Source: CACIIZ01 sp045565285 | Lineage (GTDB): Bacteria > Pseudomonadota > Alphaproteobacteria > Rhodobacterales > Rhodobacteraceae | DNA length: 34,832 nt | Reading direction: 5' to 3' | NCBI GenBank assembly: GCA_045565285.1 | Contig: JBJLFR010000015.1 | Location: forward strand, 1 to 34,832 | Shown: piece by piece, positions 25,626 through 34,703 of the stretch | Numbering within the stretch: the stretch's first letter is position 1 | Layout of the letters: every line of letters starts with the position of its first letter | Notes under the pieces: generated by a model | Told to the model about the DNA's origin: nothing | Database searches by the model: none | Seen by the model: the letters and a program-made list of their open reading frames with translations, nothing else | Translations under genes and position numbers: made by a program

Positions 25626-26117
25626 TTAATGGTCATGGTTATTATTGATATTCATTTTTTGAGTAGCCTTTTCAACTTGAAAATCTACTACTATATCTCC
25701 CAAATTTTTAAAAACTAAAGTTACCTTTTGGTCATTATATTCTTCTAGAGGCTCTTTCAATTGTGTAAACATAATATGCAGGCTACCTTGCTCAAAAACT
25801 ACTGAGCTATTTCCAGGAATTATTACTTTATTTACATGCTCCATACTAGCAATTCCATTTTTATCAATCTTAGTTATATGAATCATTGCTTTTGCAAAAT
25901 CTGTCTTTACCATAATTAATTCATCAGCCTCGTTTTTCTTATTAACTATTGTTAAATAACCAGCGGCTGTTTTCATTTTTGAATTAAAAATTGGGATGAT
26001 GGGATGTTTAATAGAAATTTCCTCAAGATCTATCTCATGAGCATACGATGCACTAAACATTTGCAATGAAATACCAGCAAGTATCAAAATAAAATTGTAT
26101 TTAATTTTTTTAGACAT
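25626..26117 (-). CDS. Periplasmic copper chaperone, PCu(A)C family
   Basis: This binds Cu(I) in the periplasm and passes it to copper proteins such as cytochrome oxidase. The signal peptide is YNFILILAGISLQMFSASYA. The domain shows TAAGYLTIVNKKNEADELI, then the metal site: MIHITKIDKNGIASMEHV with the first His and Met, and GSLHIMFTQLKEPL with HxM. The family core is HMx10Mx21HxM. The C-terminus ends MNINNNHDH, an additional His/Met-rich tail that could bind copper. The length (163) is usual. It stands alone, divergent from the M20 peptidase operon, with no SCO1 neighbour in the window. Confidence 0.9.
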   Translation of the reverse strand: MSKKIKYNFILILAGISLQMFSASYAHEIDLEEISIKHPIIPIFNSKMKTAAGYLTIVNKKNEADELIMVKTDFAKAMIHITKIDKNGIASMEHVNKVIIPGNSSVVFEQGSLHIMFTQLKEPLEEYNDQKVTLVFKNLGDIVVDFQVEKATQKMNINNNHDH

Positions 26118-26215
26118 TAGTCTTATTTAAGCATCTTATAAAATTTTTGTAGTAAAAAATTCTTTAAATAAATTAAAAAAAACTTTGTTACTTTTCAAAC
26201 TTTGCTATCATTATT

Positions 26216-26221
26216 TATAAT
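26216..26221 (+). promoter_or_regulatory. Possible -10 box of the peptide operon
   Basis: TATAAT lies 23 bp before ATG 26244. A weak TTTCAA stands 17 bp upstream. If used, transcription would begin near 26228, downstream of the longest ORF start at 26202, which supports the later ATG. Confidence 0.35.
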
Positions 26222-26243
26222 ATCTAAATCTATGAGATTGTGG

Positions 26244-27533
26244 ATGACGATTCCAAGATTATTAAAAGAAATCGAAAATAGAAAATCTGAAATAATTCAG
26301 CTTACCTCTGAGCTTATAAAAATACCTACAGTAAATCCACCTGGAAAAAATTATAGGGAAATTTGTGAATATTTATCTAAAAGGCTTAAGAGGTCAGGAT
26401 TTTATGTAAATATTCTCAGAGCTGAAGGGGCATTGGCAGATTCAGATAAATATCCTAGATATAACCTTATAGCCCGGCATGAAGGTACTTATTCTGGCTC
26501 ATGTATTCATTTTAATTCCCACATAGATGTTGTTGATGCAGGCAATGGATGGACCAGAGATCCCTTCGGCGGAACAATAGAGGGTGATAAGATTTTTGGT
26601 CGAGGTTCCTGTGATATGAAAGGTGGATTAGCTTCAAGTATTGTTGCAGCTGAAGCCTTCATTTCAATCTTTCCAAATTATTATGGAGCAATCGAGATAT
26701 CAGCAACAGCTGATGAAGAAACCGGGGGATATGCAGGAGTAGCTTGGCTTGCAGAAAAAGGCCATTTTAGTCCTAAGAAAGTTCAGCATGTCATTATTCC
26801 AGAACCATTAAATAAAGATAGAATTTGTTTAGGTCATAGAGGAGTGTGGTGGACAGAAATTGAAACTAAAGGAAGAGTCGCACATGGATCTATGCCTTTT
26901 TTAGGGGATTGTGCTATCAGGCATATGGGTGCAGTATTAGAAGAAATCGAAAATAATTTACTACCAAAACTTAATACAAAAAAAACAAAGATGCCGGTAG
27001 TTCCGGAAAAAGCAAAAAAATCTACTATTAATATTAATTCTATTCATGGGGGGTTAGAAGAGGTGAATGAAACTTATAATGGTTTACCCGCACCTTTAGT
27101 TGCAGATAGTTGCCGAATGATTCTTGATAGAAGATATCTAGTTGAAGAAACATTAAATGAGGTAAAGTCGGAGATTTATGAAATCCTTGAAAAAGTCAAA
27201 AAAAATAGACCAAGCTTAGAGTATTCAGTTAAAGATCTTTTTGAGGTTAAACCTTCCTACACTGACCCTAAATCTAACATAGTACAGACAGTTGAAGATT
27301 CAATTTCTGAAATCTTAGGTGTAAAACCAGAATATGTTGTTTCTCCAGGATCATATGATCAAAAACATATTGATCGTATTGGTAAGTTAAAGAACTGTAT
27401 TGCTTATGGTCCTGGAATACTGGAGCTTGCGCATCAGCCTGATGAATTTATATTAATTTCTGATATGCTGGATTCTGCAAAAATAATGGCAATGACTATA
27501 AGTAAATTATTAAATAAGGATATTATTGATTAA
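26244..27533 (+). CDS. M20 family metallopeptidase/deacylase (ArgE/DapE type)
   Basis: This two-zinc amidohydrolase cleaves an N-acyl amino acid or dipeptide. The zinc site is complete: HFNSHIDVVDAG (His), GRGSCDMKGG (bridging Asp), ATADEETGGYAG (catalytic Glu plus ligand Glu), IIPEPLN, and the C-terminal LAHQPDEFI (His). The dimerisation lid begins around GRVAHGSMPFLG. I start at MTIPRLLKEIENRK, the usual family opening. In-frame starts at 26232 and 26202 would add residues with no family match, and the possible promoter lies between. The length is about 430 residues, with no signal peptide, so it should be cytoplasmic. It is 20 bp upstream of the peptide-binding protein gene and must share its operon. 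The exact substrate is unknown. Confidence 0.9.
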   Translation: MTIPRLLKEIENRKSEIIQLTSELIKIPTVNPPGKNYREICEYLSKRLKRSGFYVNILRAEGALADSDKYPRYNLIARHEGTYSGSCIHFNSHIDVVDAGNGWTRDPFGGTIEGDKIFGRGSCDMKGGLASSIVAAEAFISIFPNYYGAIEISATADEETGGYAGVAWLAEKGHFSPKKVQHVIIPEPLNKDRICLGHRGVWWTEIETKGRVAHGSMPFLGDCAIRHMGAVLEEIENNLLPKLNTKKTKMPVVPEKAKKSTININSIHGGLEEVNETYNGLPAPLVADSCRMILDRRYLVEETLNEVKSEIYEILEKVKKNRPSLEYSVKDLFEVKPSYTDPKSNIVQTVEDSISEILGVKPEYVVSPGSYDQKHIDRIGKLKNCIAYGPGILELAHQPDEFILISDMLDSAKIMAMTISKLLNKDIID

Positions 27534-27553
27534 TCATATATAGGGAGGATATT

Positions 27554-29032
27554 ATGAAAATATTGAAACCGTTATTTACAATATTAATTACGGTAATGTG
27601 GTTGAGCCCACTTTATGCTGAGAAAAATTCTGTTGTTATTGGTATGCAGTTAGAGCCACCTAATTTAGATCCAACTGGTGGAGCTGCAGCAGCAATAGAT
27701 GAGGTTGTTTATTCAAATGTATATGAAGGTTTAACTAGATTTAGGGCAGACGGATCTGTAACACCAGGTTTAGCTAAGTCATGGACTATATCAGAAGATG
27801 GATTAGTGTATACATTTAAACTTCAAGAAAATGTAAAATTTCATAATGGAAATGATTTTGATGCGTCTGATGTTCAATTTTCAATTGATAGGGCACGTGA
27901 TGAAAGCTCAACTAATGCTCAAAAAGGTCTTTTTAAGGGCATAAGCTCAGTTGATGTAGTTAATTCAAGTGTAGTAAAAATTACACTTTCAAATCCTAAT
28001 GGAGGATTCATAAGAAATTTAGCTTGGGGTGATGCAATTATTCTAGATCCAGACACTGCAGATAGTGCGGCCTCAGAACCAAATGGTACTGGTCCTTTCA
28101 AGTTTTCAAAATGGATAAAAGGAGATAGAGTTGAATTAGTAAAAAATAATGACTACTGGGGTGAAGCTATTTCTTTAGAAAAAGCTTCATTTAAATTTAT
28201 TTCTGATCCAACAGCTGCGTTTGCAGCATTAATGGCAGGTGATGTAGATGCATTTCCAGTATATCCTGCTCCTGAAACTTTGGCACAATTTGAAGCGGAT
28301 CCAAATTTTAATGTTATAGTTGGTTCAACTGAAGGAGAAACAATTCTCTCTACAAATAATAAATCTGAAAAGCTTCAAGATGTTAGAGTAAGAAAGGCAA
28401 TTGCCCATGCTATCAATAGACAAGCGATTGTAGATGGTGCTATGTTTGGTTTTGGAACACCAATTGGAACTCATTTTGCTCCCCATCATCCTGACTATGT
28501 AGATTTAACTTCTCAGTCAAATTATGATCCAGAAAAATCACAATCTCTTCTTTCAGAGGCAGGGGTAAGTGACGGTCTTACGCTTTCCTTAAAACTTCCC
28601 CCGCCATCTTATGCTAGAAGAGGCGGTGAGATCATTGCTTCTCAATTAAGAGAAGTTGGTATTGAAACTAAAATTGAAAATTTAGAATGGGCACAATGGT
28701 TGGAGCAAGTATTTAAAGGAAAAGATTATGACTTAACAATTGTAAGCCATACCGAGCCAATGGATATTGGTATTTATGGAAATCCTAGTTATTATTTTCA
28801 GTATGATAGTCAAGAGTTTAGAAATCTTATGGACGCTCTTAATTTAGAAACTAATGATCAGGAAAGAAGTAAAATATTACAAAATGCTCAGAAATTAATT
28901 GCTGATGATTATGTAAATGGATATTTATTTCAACTTGCCAAAACAGGTGTTGCCAATTCTAAATTAATTGGCTTATGGAAAAACTCTCCTACTCAAGCCA
29001 ATGATTTAACAGGAGTAAGTTGGAGCAATTAA
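27554..29032 (+). CDS. Peptide/dipeptide ABC transporter substrate-binding protein (family 5)
   Basis: This periplasmic binding protein of the DppA/OppA/NikA family delivers short peptides or related compounds to the permease. The signal peptide is MKILKPLFTILITVMWLSPLYA. Family landmarks are PPNLDPTGGAAAAIDEVVYSNVYEGLTRF, GLAKSWTISEDGLVYTFKLQENVKFHNG with FDASDVQFSIDRA, GTGPFKFSKWIKGDRVELVKNNDYWG, and RKAIAHAINRQAIVDGAMFGFGTPIG. Length 492 is normal. A strong ribosome binding site (GGGAGGA, 27543-27549) precedes it. A perfect hairpin separates it from the permeases. Family 5 proteins also carry glutathione, nickel or opines, so peptide specificity is an assumption. Confidence 0.93.
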   Translation: MKILKPLFTILITVMWLSPLYAEKNSVVIGMQLEPPNLDPTGGAAAAIDEVVYSNVYEGLTRFRADGSVTPGLAKSWTISEDGLVYTFKLQENVKFHNGNDFDASDVQFSIDRARDESSTNAQKGLFKGISSVDVVNSSVVKITLSNPNGGFIRNLAWGDAIILDPDTADSAASEPNGTGPFKFSKWIKGDRVELVKNNDYWGEAISLEKASFKFISDPTAAFAALMAGDVDAFPVYPAPETLAQFEADPNFNVIVGSTEGETILSTNNKSEKLQDVRVRKAIAHAINRQAIVDGAMFGFGTPIGTHFAPHHPDYVDLTSQSNYDPEKSQSLLSEAGVSDGLTLSLKLPPPSYARRGGEIIASQLREVGIETKIENLEWAQWLEQVFKGKDYDLTIVSHTEPMDIGIYGNPSYYFQYDSQEFRNLMDALNLETNDQERSKILQNAQKLIADDYVNGYLFQLAKTGVANSKLIGLWKNSPTQANDLTGVSWSN

Positions 29033-29059
29033 TTCAAATAAATTGCTAATTTGAGTAAA

Positions 29060-29093
29060 ACTTGAGCTAATTATTTTACTAGTTAGCTCAAGT
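29060..29093 (+). terminator. Hairpin between binding-protein and permease genes
   Basis: A perfect 11-bp stem (ACTTGAGCTAA / TTAGCTCAAGT) with a 12-base loop is followed by ATTTTTA. This looks like a rho-independent attenuator allowing partial read-through, matching the arrangement in the sugar transporter operon. Confidence 0.75.
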
Positions 29094-29127
29094 ATTTTTA
29101 AACCAAAAACTAATTATACAATCAAAA

Positions 29128-30075
29128 ATGTCTTCATACTTTTTTTCAAGATTAAAAGTTTTAATTTTCAGTTTGTTTTTTGCATCTTTAATTATTTTTT
29201 TCATGATTGAAATCATACCTGGTGATCCAGCATCATTCATGCTTGGCATTAATGCAGAACCTGATACCGTTAATGCTTTAAAAAAAGAGCTTGGTTTAGA
29301 TGTTTCAACATTTAAAAGATATTATAATTGGATTACAGGTATGTTTATTGGAGATTTCGGGGTTTCTTACACTTACAGGGTTCCTGTATCAGAATTAGTT
29401 ATGGCCAGAATTGGTGTTTCGATACCACTTGCATTGTATGCAATTTTCTTGTCGACCCTTATAGCTATTCCTATTGGTATTTTTTCAGCTTCTAATCATG
29501 GTAGTTTTAAAGATTGGTCTTTTATGGGATTTACTCAACTAGGTATTGCTATTCCTAATTTTTGGTTTGCAATGGTCTTAGTTCTTATTTTTTCCATTTA
29601 TCTTAAATGGTTTTCAGCTGGAGGTATTCCAGGTTGGGATAAAGGTTTTTTAATTAATTTAAAATCTTTAACGCTACCAGCTTTCGCTCTTGCCTTACCT
29701 CAAGCTTCTATACTTGCTAGAATAATGAGATCTGCTTTAATTGAAACTTTAAGTCAGGATTACTTTAGAACAGCAAGAGCAAGTGGTTTAACTTTTTTTC
29801 AAGCTGTAAAAAAACATGCCTTTAGAAATGCTTTAATTCCAGTTTTAACCATAATAGGATTACAGTTTTCTTTTCTTATTGCAGGAGCCATTATTATAGA
29901 GAATGTTTTTTTTCTACCTGGTATTGGTAGATTAATTTTCCAAGGTATTGTTCAGAGAGATTTAATAGTAGTTGAAAGTGTAGTTATGCTTTTGGTTTTT
30001 TCAGTTATAATTGTCAATTTTTTAGTTGATATGGCTTACTTATATATAGATCCTAGATTGAGGGTCAAAAAATGA
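29128..30075 (+). CDS. Peptide ABC transporter permease 1 (DppB type)
   Basis: This is an inner-membrane channel subunit, 315 residues. The N-terminal segment RLKVLIFSLFFASLIIFFMIEIIPGDPASFMLG is the DppB signature, with the GDPA turn after the first helix. About six membrane segments follow. The ATPase-docking loop is DYFRTARASGLTFFQAVKKHAFRNALIP, and the ending YLYIDPRLRVKK is typical (DPRIR). Its stop overlaps the next start as ATGA, so the two permeases are translationally coupled. Confidence 0.93.
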   Translation: MSSYFFSRLKVLIFSLFFASLIIFFMIEIIPGDPASFMLGINAEPDTVNALKKELGLDVSTFKRYYNWITGMFIGDFGVSYTYRVPVSELVMARIGVSIPLALYAIFLSTLIAIPIGIFSASNHGSFKDWSFMGFTQLGIAIPNFWFAMVLVLIFSIYLKWFSAGGIPGWDKGFLINLKSLTLPAFALALPQASILARIMRSALIETLSQDYFRTARASGLTFFQAVKKHAFRNALIPVLTIIGLQFSFLIAGAIIIENVFFLPGIGRLIFQGIVQRDLIVVESVVMLLVFSVIIVNFLVDMAYLYIDPRLRVKK

Positions 30076-30893
30076 AATTTCCAATTTCTTTTATTTTAGG
30101 GTTTTTTTTATCATTAATTTTTTTAGTTATAACGATTATTTCTTTTTTCTGGGTACCCTATGACGTTGAGACTTTAAATATAGCTAATAGGCTCAAGGAA
30201 CCTAGTTTTGAAAATCTTTTGGGTACAGATCATTTTGGAAGAGATATCTTTTCTATGATAATGATTGGAGGACAGACTTCTTTATCTGTTGCTTTAATTG
30301 CAGTTGGCCTAGGATTATTTTTTGGTGTTCCTCTGGGGTTAATTTCTGCTTCATTGCGAGGTTCATTAATAGATGATATTATAATGAGAGGAAATGACCT
30401 TATTTTTGCTTTTCCATCATTAGTTATCGCGATTTTAATTACTGCAGTATTTGGCCCTTCTGCTTTAAATGCAATTATAGCCATAGGTATTTTTAACATT
30501 CCAGTATTCGCAAGAGTAACTAGGGCTGCTGCAATATCAATTTGGACACTTGATTTTGTTTCCTCAGCAAGAATTGCTGGGAAAGGATCTTTTAGAATTT
30601 CTTTAGAACATATTTTACCTAACATATTGAATTTGCTTATTGTACAAGGAAGCATACAATTTAGCTTAGGAATTCTAGCAGAAGCTGGCTTATCATATGT
30701 TGGTTTGGGGGTGCAACCACCAACTCCTTCATGGGGAAGAATGTTAGCAGACAGTCAAACTATGATATCATTTGCACCCAACTTGGCTTTATTTCCAGGC
30801 ATCACAATTATACTAGCAGTTTTGGGGTTAAATTTATTAGGGGATGGAACAAGGGATTTGATTGATCCTAGATTACAGGACAAAATAAAATGA
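30072..30893 (+). CDS. Peptide ABC transporter permease 2 (DppC type)
   Basis: This is the second channel subunit, 273 residues. After the first membrane helix it shows LLGTDHFGRDIFSMIMIGGQTSLSVAL, the strongly conserved DppC motif. The docking loop is DFVSSARIAGKGSFRISLEHILPN. LAEAGLSYVGLGVQPPTPSWGRML and the final LGDGTRDLIDPRL are also diagnostic. It overlaps both neighbours by ATGA, so permeases and ATPase should be made in fixed proportion. Confidence 0.94.
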   Translation: MKFPISFILGFFLSLIFLVITIISFFWVPYDVETLNIANRLKEPSFENLLGTDHFGRDIFSMIMIGGQTSLSVALIAVGLGLFFGVPLGLISASLRGSLIDDIIMRGNDLIFAFPSLVIAILITAVFGPSALNAIIAIGIFNIPVFARVTRAAAISIWTLDFVSSARIAGKGSFRISLEHILPNILNLLIVQGSIQFSLGILAEAGLSYVGLGVQPPTPSWGRMLADSQTMISFAPNLALFPGITIILAVLGLNLLGDGTRDLIDPRLQDKIK

Positions 30894-32500
30894 GTATTTT
30901 GTCTATAAAGGATTTCAATTTATATATAAGAGAAAAACAAATACTGCATGATATTTCATTTGATTTAAATCATGGAGAAGTATTAGGGATAGCTGGAGAA
31001 TCTGGCTCCGGTAAAAGCCTTACTGCACTTTCAATTTTAAATTTACTTCCAAATTATTCTAGAAAAACTGGTTTTATTTATTTTGATAATAAATGTATCA
31101 GTAATTTCAATGATAAAGAAATGTGTAAGATTAGAGGAAAAGACATTTCTCTTATTTTTCAAGAACCAATGACAGCGTTAAACCCTTTAAAAACTATTAA
31201 AGAGCAAGTTGCTGAACCGCTATTGATTCATGGAAATTGTTCAATGAAAAAGTCTTTAGAAATAGCTACTTATTATCTTGAAAAGGTAGAATTGCCAAAA
31301 AATTTAACAACTAATAATGTTTATCCTCATGAAATATCTGGAGGTCAACAGCAAAGAGTTCTGATAGCTAAAAGTCTTGTTTTAAAACCAAGGATTATAA
31401 TTGCAGATGAACCTACAACTTCTTTAGACGTTACCACACAAAAAGGTATCTTAGATTTATTAAAAAACCTTGTTAATCAAAACGGTATATCTCTAATACT
31501 GATAACTCACGATTTAGCCGTATTAGCCCAATGTTCAGATAGGGTAGCTATTATGAAATCTGGAGAAATTCTAGAAATTGGAAATTTAGAGAAAATTTTT
31601 AAAAAGAAGAAACATCCTTATACCAGAAAATTATTAAATTTTGTTAATTACTCTCCCATAAAAAAAGATACTACATCAAAAAAGATTTTACTTTCTGTTA
31701 ATTCTTTAAGTACAAGTTATTACAATAGTAAAAGTCTTTTTTTAAAAAAGGAAAATAAATCTAAAATTCTAAATGATATTAGTTTCAAAGTTTACGAGGG
31801 TGAAATTCTTGGAGTGGTTGGAGAATCTGGTTCAGGCAAATCTACACTAGTAAAAACAATATTAGGCTTGCAAAATATTGAAAAAGGCGAAATTTTAATA
31901 AACAATAGAAAAATAGAAGCAAATAAATTTAACGATTTAAAAATTCGTTCTATGATGCAAGTAGTTTTTCAAGACCCTTATGGTTCTTTTAATCCAAGGC
32001 ATCGAATAAAAAGATTGATTTCAGAGCCTTTTTTTCTTCTCAATACTGTTCTTACAAAGAAAGATATTGATGAAAAAGTTTATCTTGCTTTAGAAGAAGT
32101 GGGTTTAAGTCCAAGCGACTCTGATAAGTTTATTCATGAATTTTCCGGGGGACAAAGACAAAGAATCGCTATAGCTAGGGCTCTTATCATCAAACCTAAG
32201 CTTATAATTTTAGATGAAGCTGTTTCATCATTAGATGTCTCAATTAAAGCTCAAATTTTAGATCTTCTTGTTGAATTAGCTGATAAACATACTTTGACTT
32301 ATTTATTTGTTAGTCATGATCTATCTGTTGTACAAAATATTGCTAATAGAGTAATTGTAATCAGAAAAGGTGAAATTGTTGAGGAGGGAAAAGCTAAGCA
32401 TGTATTATCAAATCCAGAGGTTAGCTATACTAAAACTTTAGTGGAAGCAATACCAAAAATATCAAGAACATTACTTAATGGAGGCCAAATTGCTAAATGA
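30890..32500 (+). CDS. Peptide ABC transporter ATPase, DppD-DppF fusion
   Basis: Two ABC ATPase domains lie in one 536-residue chain that powers the peptide importer. Domain 1 has Walker A GESGSGKSLT, Q-loop IFQEPMTALNPL, signature ISGGQQQR, Walker B IIIADEPTTSLD and H-loop LITHDLAVL. Domain 2 begins near residue 270 with Walker A GESGSGKST, VFQDPYGSFNPRH, signature FSGGQRQR, LIILDEAVSSLD and FVSHDLSVV. DEA replaces the usual DEP in domain 2 and the catalytic Glu is kept. The oligopeptide C-terminal extension (HPYTRKLL) appears after domain 1 and an abbreviated form (VSYTKTLVEAIP) after domain 2. It overlaps the aldehyde dehydrogenase start. Confidence 0.94.
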   Translation: MSILSIKDFNLYIREKQILHDISFDLNHGEVLGIAGESGSGKSLTALSILNLLPNYSRKTGFIYFDNKCISNFNDKEMCKIRGKDISLIFQEPMTALNPLKTIKEQVAEPLLIHGNCSMKKSLEIATYYLEKVELPKNLTTNNVYPHEISGGQQQRVLIAKSLVLKPRIIIADEPTTSLDVTTQKGILDLLKNLVNQNGISLILITHDLAVLAQCSDRVAIMKSGEILEIGNLEKIFKKKKHPYTRKLLNFVNYSPIKKDTTSKKILLSVNSLSTSYYNSKSLFLKKENKSKILNDISFKVYEGEILGVVGESGSGKSTLVKTILGLQNIEKGEILINNRKIEANKFNDLKIRSMMQVVFQDPYGSFNPRHRIKRLISEPFFLLNTVLTKKDIDEKVYLALEEVGLSPSDSDKFIHEFSGGQRQRIAIARALIIKPKLIILDEAVSSLDVSIKAQILDLLVELADKHTLTYLFVSHDLSVVQNIANRVIVIRKGEIVEEGKAKHVLSNPEVSYTKTLVEAIPKISRTLLNGGQIAK

Positions 32501-33944
32501 AAATTTATGGTACCCAACTGATAAAATTTTCATAAATGGTAAGTGGAAAGATTGTCATTCTGAAAAAAAACTTTCTTTAGAGAATCCATCTAATGGTGAA
32601 ATCATTGCTAAAATCACAGATTCTGATGAAAGAGATGTAGATGAAGCAGTAAACGCTGCCTCAAAAGCTCTAAAAAGTTCTTGGGGTAATTTGAACGCCA
32701 CTGAGAGGGGAAGGCTTCTCTTTAAATTATCTGAACTAGTCAAAAATCGATTGGATAATCTTGCATTTATTGAGTCAATTGATGTTGGTAAACCACTTAA
32801 GCAAGCAAAGAATGATGCTGTTGCATTAGCTCGTTATTTTGAATTTTATGGAGGTGCCTGTGACAAAATAATGGGTGAAACTATACCCTATTTAAAAGAT
32901 TATACAGTATATACATTAAGAGAACCTCATGGTGTAACGGGACACATCATACCTTGGAATTATCCTATGCAAATCATTGGACGTACTTTAGGTGCTTCTC
33001 TTGCAATGGGAAATGCATGTGTTTTAAAACCTTCTGAAGAAGCATGCTTAACTGCACTTGCTATTGGAGAGCTGGCAACTGAAGCTGGTTTCCCAGAAGG
33101 ATCGATAAATATAGTTCCAGGTTTAGGGAACAAAGTTGGATCAAGTCTTATTAGTCATCCAGACATTGATCATATATCATTTACTGGCTCTGTTGAAATT
33201 GGAAAAACTATACAATCAGAAGCTGCAAAAAATTTAGTTCCTGTTACACTGGAGCTTGGGGGCAAATCTCCTCAGATTGTATTTGAGGATGCAAATATAG
33301 ATAAAGCTTTACCTTTTTTAATAAACGCAGGTATTCAGAATGCGGGGCAAACATGTTCTGCTTCTTCAAGAATCTTGGTTTCAAAGAAAATTTATTCTAA
33401 AGTAGTAGAAAAGATGTCTTTATCCTATTCAAAATTAAAAGTAGACCAGGCTCTAAAGGACAAAGACTTAGGTCCTGTAATTTCAAATAGGCAGAAAAAA
33501 GTAATTCAAAACTACTTAAACTTTTCTACAGATTTAGAATGTATTGCAGAAGGTCATTATGATGGGGAATTACCTGAAAAAGGCCATTATGTGTTACCCA
33601 AATTATATGGAGATGTTAAATATTCACACAAACTTGCTCAAGAGGAAATTTTTGGTCCAATTCAAGTAATCATTCCTTTTGAAGATGAAGAAGATGCTAT
33701 AAAAATTGCTAATAGTACGAAGTATGGATTAGTTGCTTCAATATGGACTTTAGATGGAGCAAGACAAATGCGTGTTGCAAAAGCCATAAAATCTGGTCAA
33801 GTTTTCATAAATAATTATGGAGCAGGTGGAGGTGTAGAGCTTCCATTTGGTGGGTCAGGTTATTCTGGCCATGGTCGAGAGAAAGGATTTGAGGCTTTGT
33901 ATGGATTTTCAACTTTAAAAACAATTGCAGCAATGCATGAATAG
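32478..33944 (+). CDS. NAD(P)-dependent aldehyde dehydrogenase
   Basis: It oxidises an aldehyde to the carboxylic acid. Active-site motifs are VTLELGGKSPQIVF with the general-base Glu and NAGQTCSASSRI with the nucleophilic Cys. PWNYPMQ and FTGSVEIGKTIQSEA form the cofactor-binding region, and the C-terminus has EEIFGPIQVIIPF and LPFGGSGYSGHGREKG. The length is 488 residues. ATG 32478 lies within the ATPase gene. A TTG at 32490 in the same frame has GGAGG five bases upstream and may be the real start, giving LLNENLWYPTDK. The group includes betaine-aldehyde and aminoaldehyde dehydrogenases as well as general ones, so the substrate cannot be named. Confidence 0.92.
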   Translation: MEAKLLNENLWYPTDKIFINGKWKDCHSEKKLSLENPSNGEIIAKITDSDERDVDEAVNAASKALKSSWGNLNATERGRLLFKLSELVKNRLDNLAFIESIDVGKPLKQAKNDAVALARYFEFYGGACDKIMGETIPYLKDYTVYTLREPHGVTGHIIPWNYPMQIIGRTLGASLAMGNACVLKPSEEACLTALAIGELATEAGFPEGSINIVPGLGNKVGSSLISHPDIDHISFTGSVEIGKTIQSEAAKNLVPVTLELGGKSPQIVFEDANIDKALPFLINAGIQNAGQTCSASSRILVSKKIYSKVVEKMSLSYSKLKVDQALKDKDLGPVISNRQKKVIQNYLNFSTDLECIAEGHYDGELPEKGHYVLPKLYGDVKYSHKLAQEEIFGPIQVIIPFEDEEDAIKIANSTKYGLVASIWTLDGARQMRVAKAIKSGQVFINNYGAGGGVELPFGGSGYSGHGREKGFEALYGFSTLKTIAAMHE

Positions 33945-33962
33945 GGAGGTGAATATATTGTT

Positions 33963-34703
33963 ATGAGATTGGATGATAAAATAGCCATTGTGACAGGTGG
34001 AGGATCTGGTTTTGGATCAGGTATTGTAAGTAAATTCGCTAAAGAGGGTGCTAAAGTTATTGTTGCAGATATACATTTGGAAAATGCAAAGAAAGTAGCA
34101 CATTCAGCTGGAGGTATTGCCGTTGAAGTAGATGTGTCCAATTCATTGAGTTTCAAAAATTTGGTAAGTATAACTTTGGAAAAATTTGGTAAAATAGATA
34201 TTATGGTAAACAATGCAGGTATTACTCATACCCCTAAGCAAATGGAGGATATAAGTGAAGAAGAATTTGATAGAATATTTTCAGTAAACTCAAAGTCAGT
34301 TTTTTTAAGTGCTAAGTATCTAGTTCCATTAATGACTTCTAGCGGGGGTGGAAACATTCTAAATATAGCTTCAACCGCTGGTATTTCACCACGTCCTAAT
34401 CTTAGTTGGTATAATGCTACTAAAGGTTGGATGATAAGTGCCACTAAAGCAATGGCCATAGAATTAGCTCCAAAAAAAATAAGAGTAAATGCTTTGGCTC
34501 CAGTAGCAGGGGAAACCCCATTATTAAAAAGTTTTATGGGAGGAGATACACCTGAAAAAAGAGAAAAATTTTTATCAACAATTCCAATTGGTAGGTTCTC
34601 AACTCCAGATGATATGGGTAATGCAGCATGCTTTCTATGCTCTGAGGAAGCGTCTATGATTACTGGAGTCATTTTGGAAGTAGATGGAGGGCGCTGTATC
34701 TAA
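33963..34703 (+). CDS. Short-chain dehydrogenase/reductase
   Basis: This classical SDR of 246 residues oxidises an alcohol or reduces a ketone with NAD(P). The cofactor motif is TGGGSGFGSGI near residue 12, and the acidic residue in VADIH suggests NAD preference. NNAGIT lies near 83. The catalytic Ser is in NIASTAG, and Tyr and Lys are in WYNATKGW. RVNALAPVAGETPLL follows, with the C-terminal GVILEVDGGRCI. GGGAGGTG lies about 13 bp upstream of the ATG, longer than ideal spacing. It ends in TAATG, overlapping the next start. Beside an aldehyde dehydrogenase it may perform the preceding alcohol-to-aldehyde or a keto reduction step. Confidence 0.92.
   Translation: MRLDDKIAIVTGGGSGFGSGIVSKFAKEGAKVIVADIHLENAKKVAHSAGGIAVEVDVSNSLSFKNLVSITLEKFGKIDIMVNNAGITHTPKQMEDISEEEFDRIFSVNSKSVFLSAKYLVPLMTSSGGGNILNIASTAGISPRPNLSWYNATKGWMISATKAMAIELAPKKIRVNALAPVAGETPLLKSFMGGDTPEKREKFLSTIPIGRFSTPDDMGNAACFLCSEEASMITGVILEVDGGRCI

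Noticed and set aside
30230..30655. 141-residue minus-strand ORF inside the DppC-type permease gene
   Set aside because: It is antisense to a clearly conserved permease, has no recognisable motif or ribosome binding site, and its composition mirrors the permease codons.
34226..34672. 148-residue minus-strand ORF inside the short-chain dehydrogenase
   Set aside because: Shadow of the SDR reading frame; no family features.
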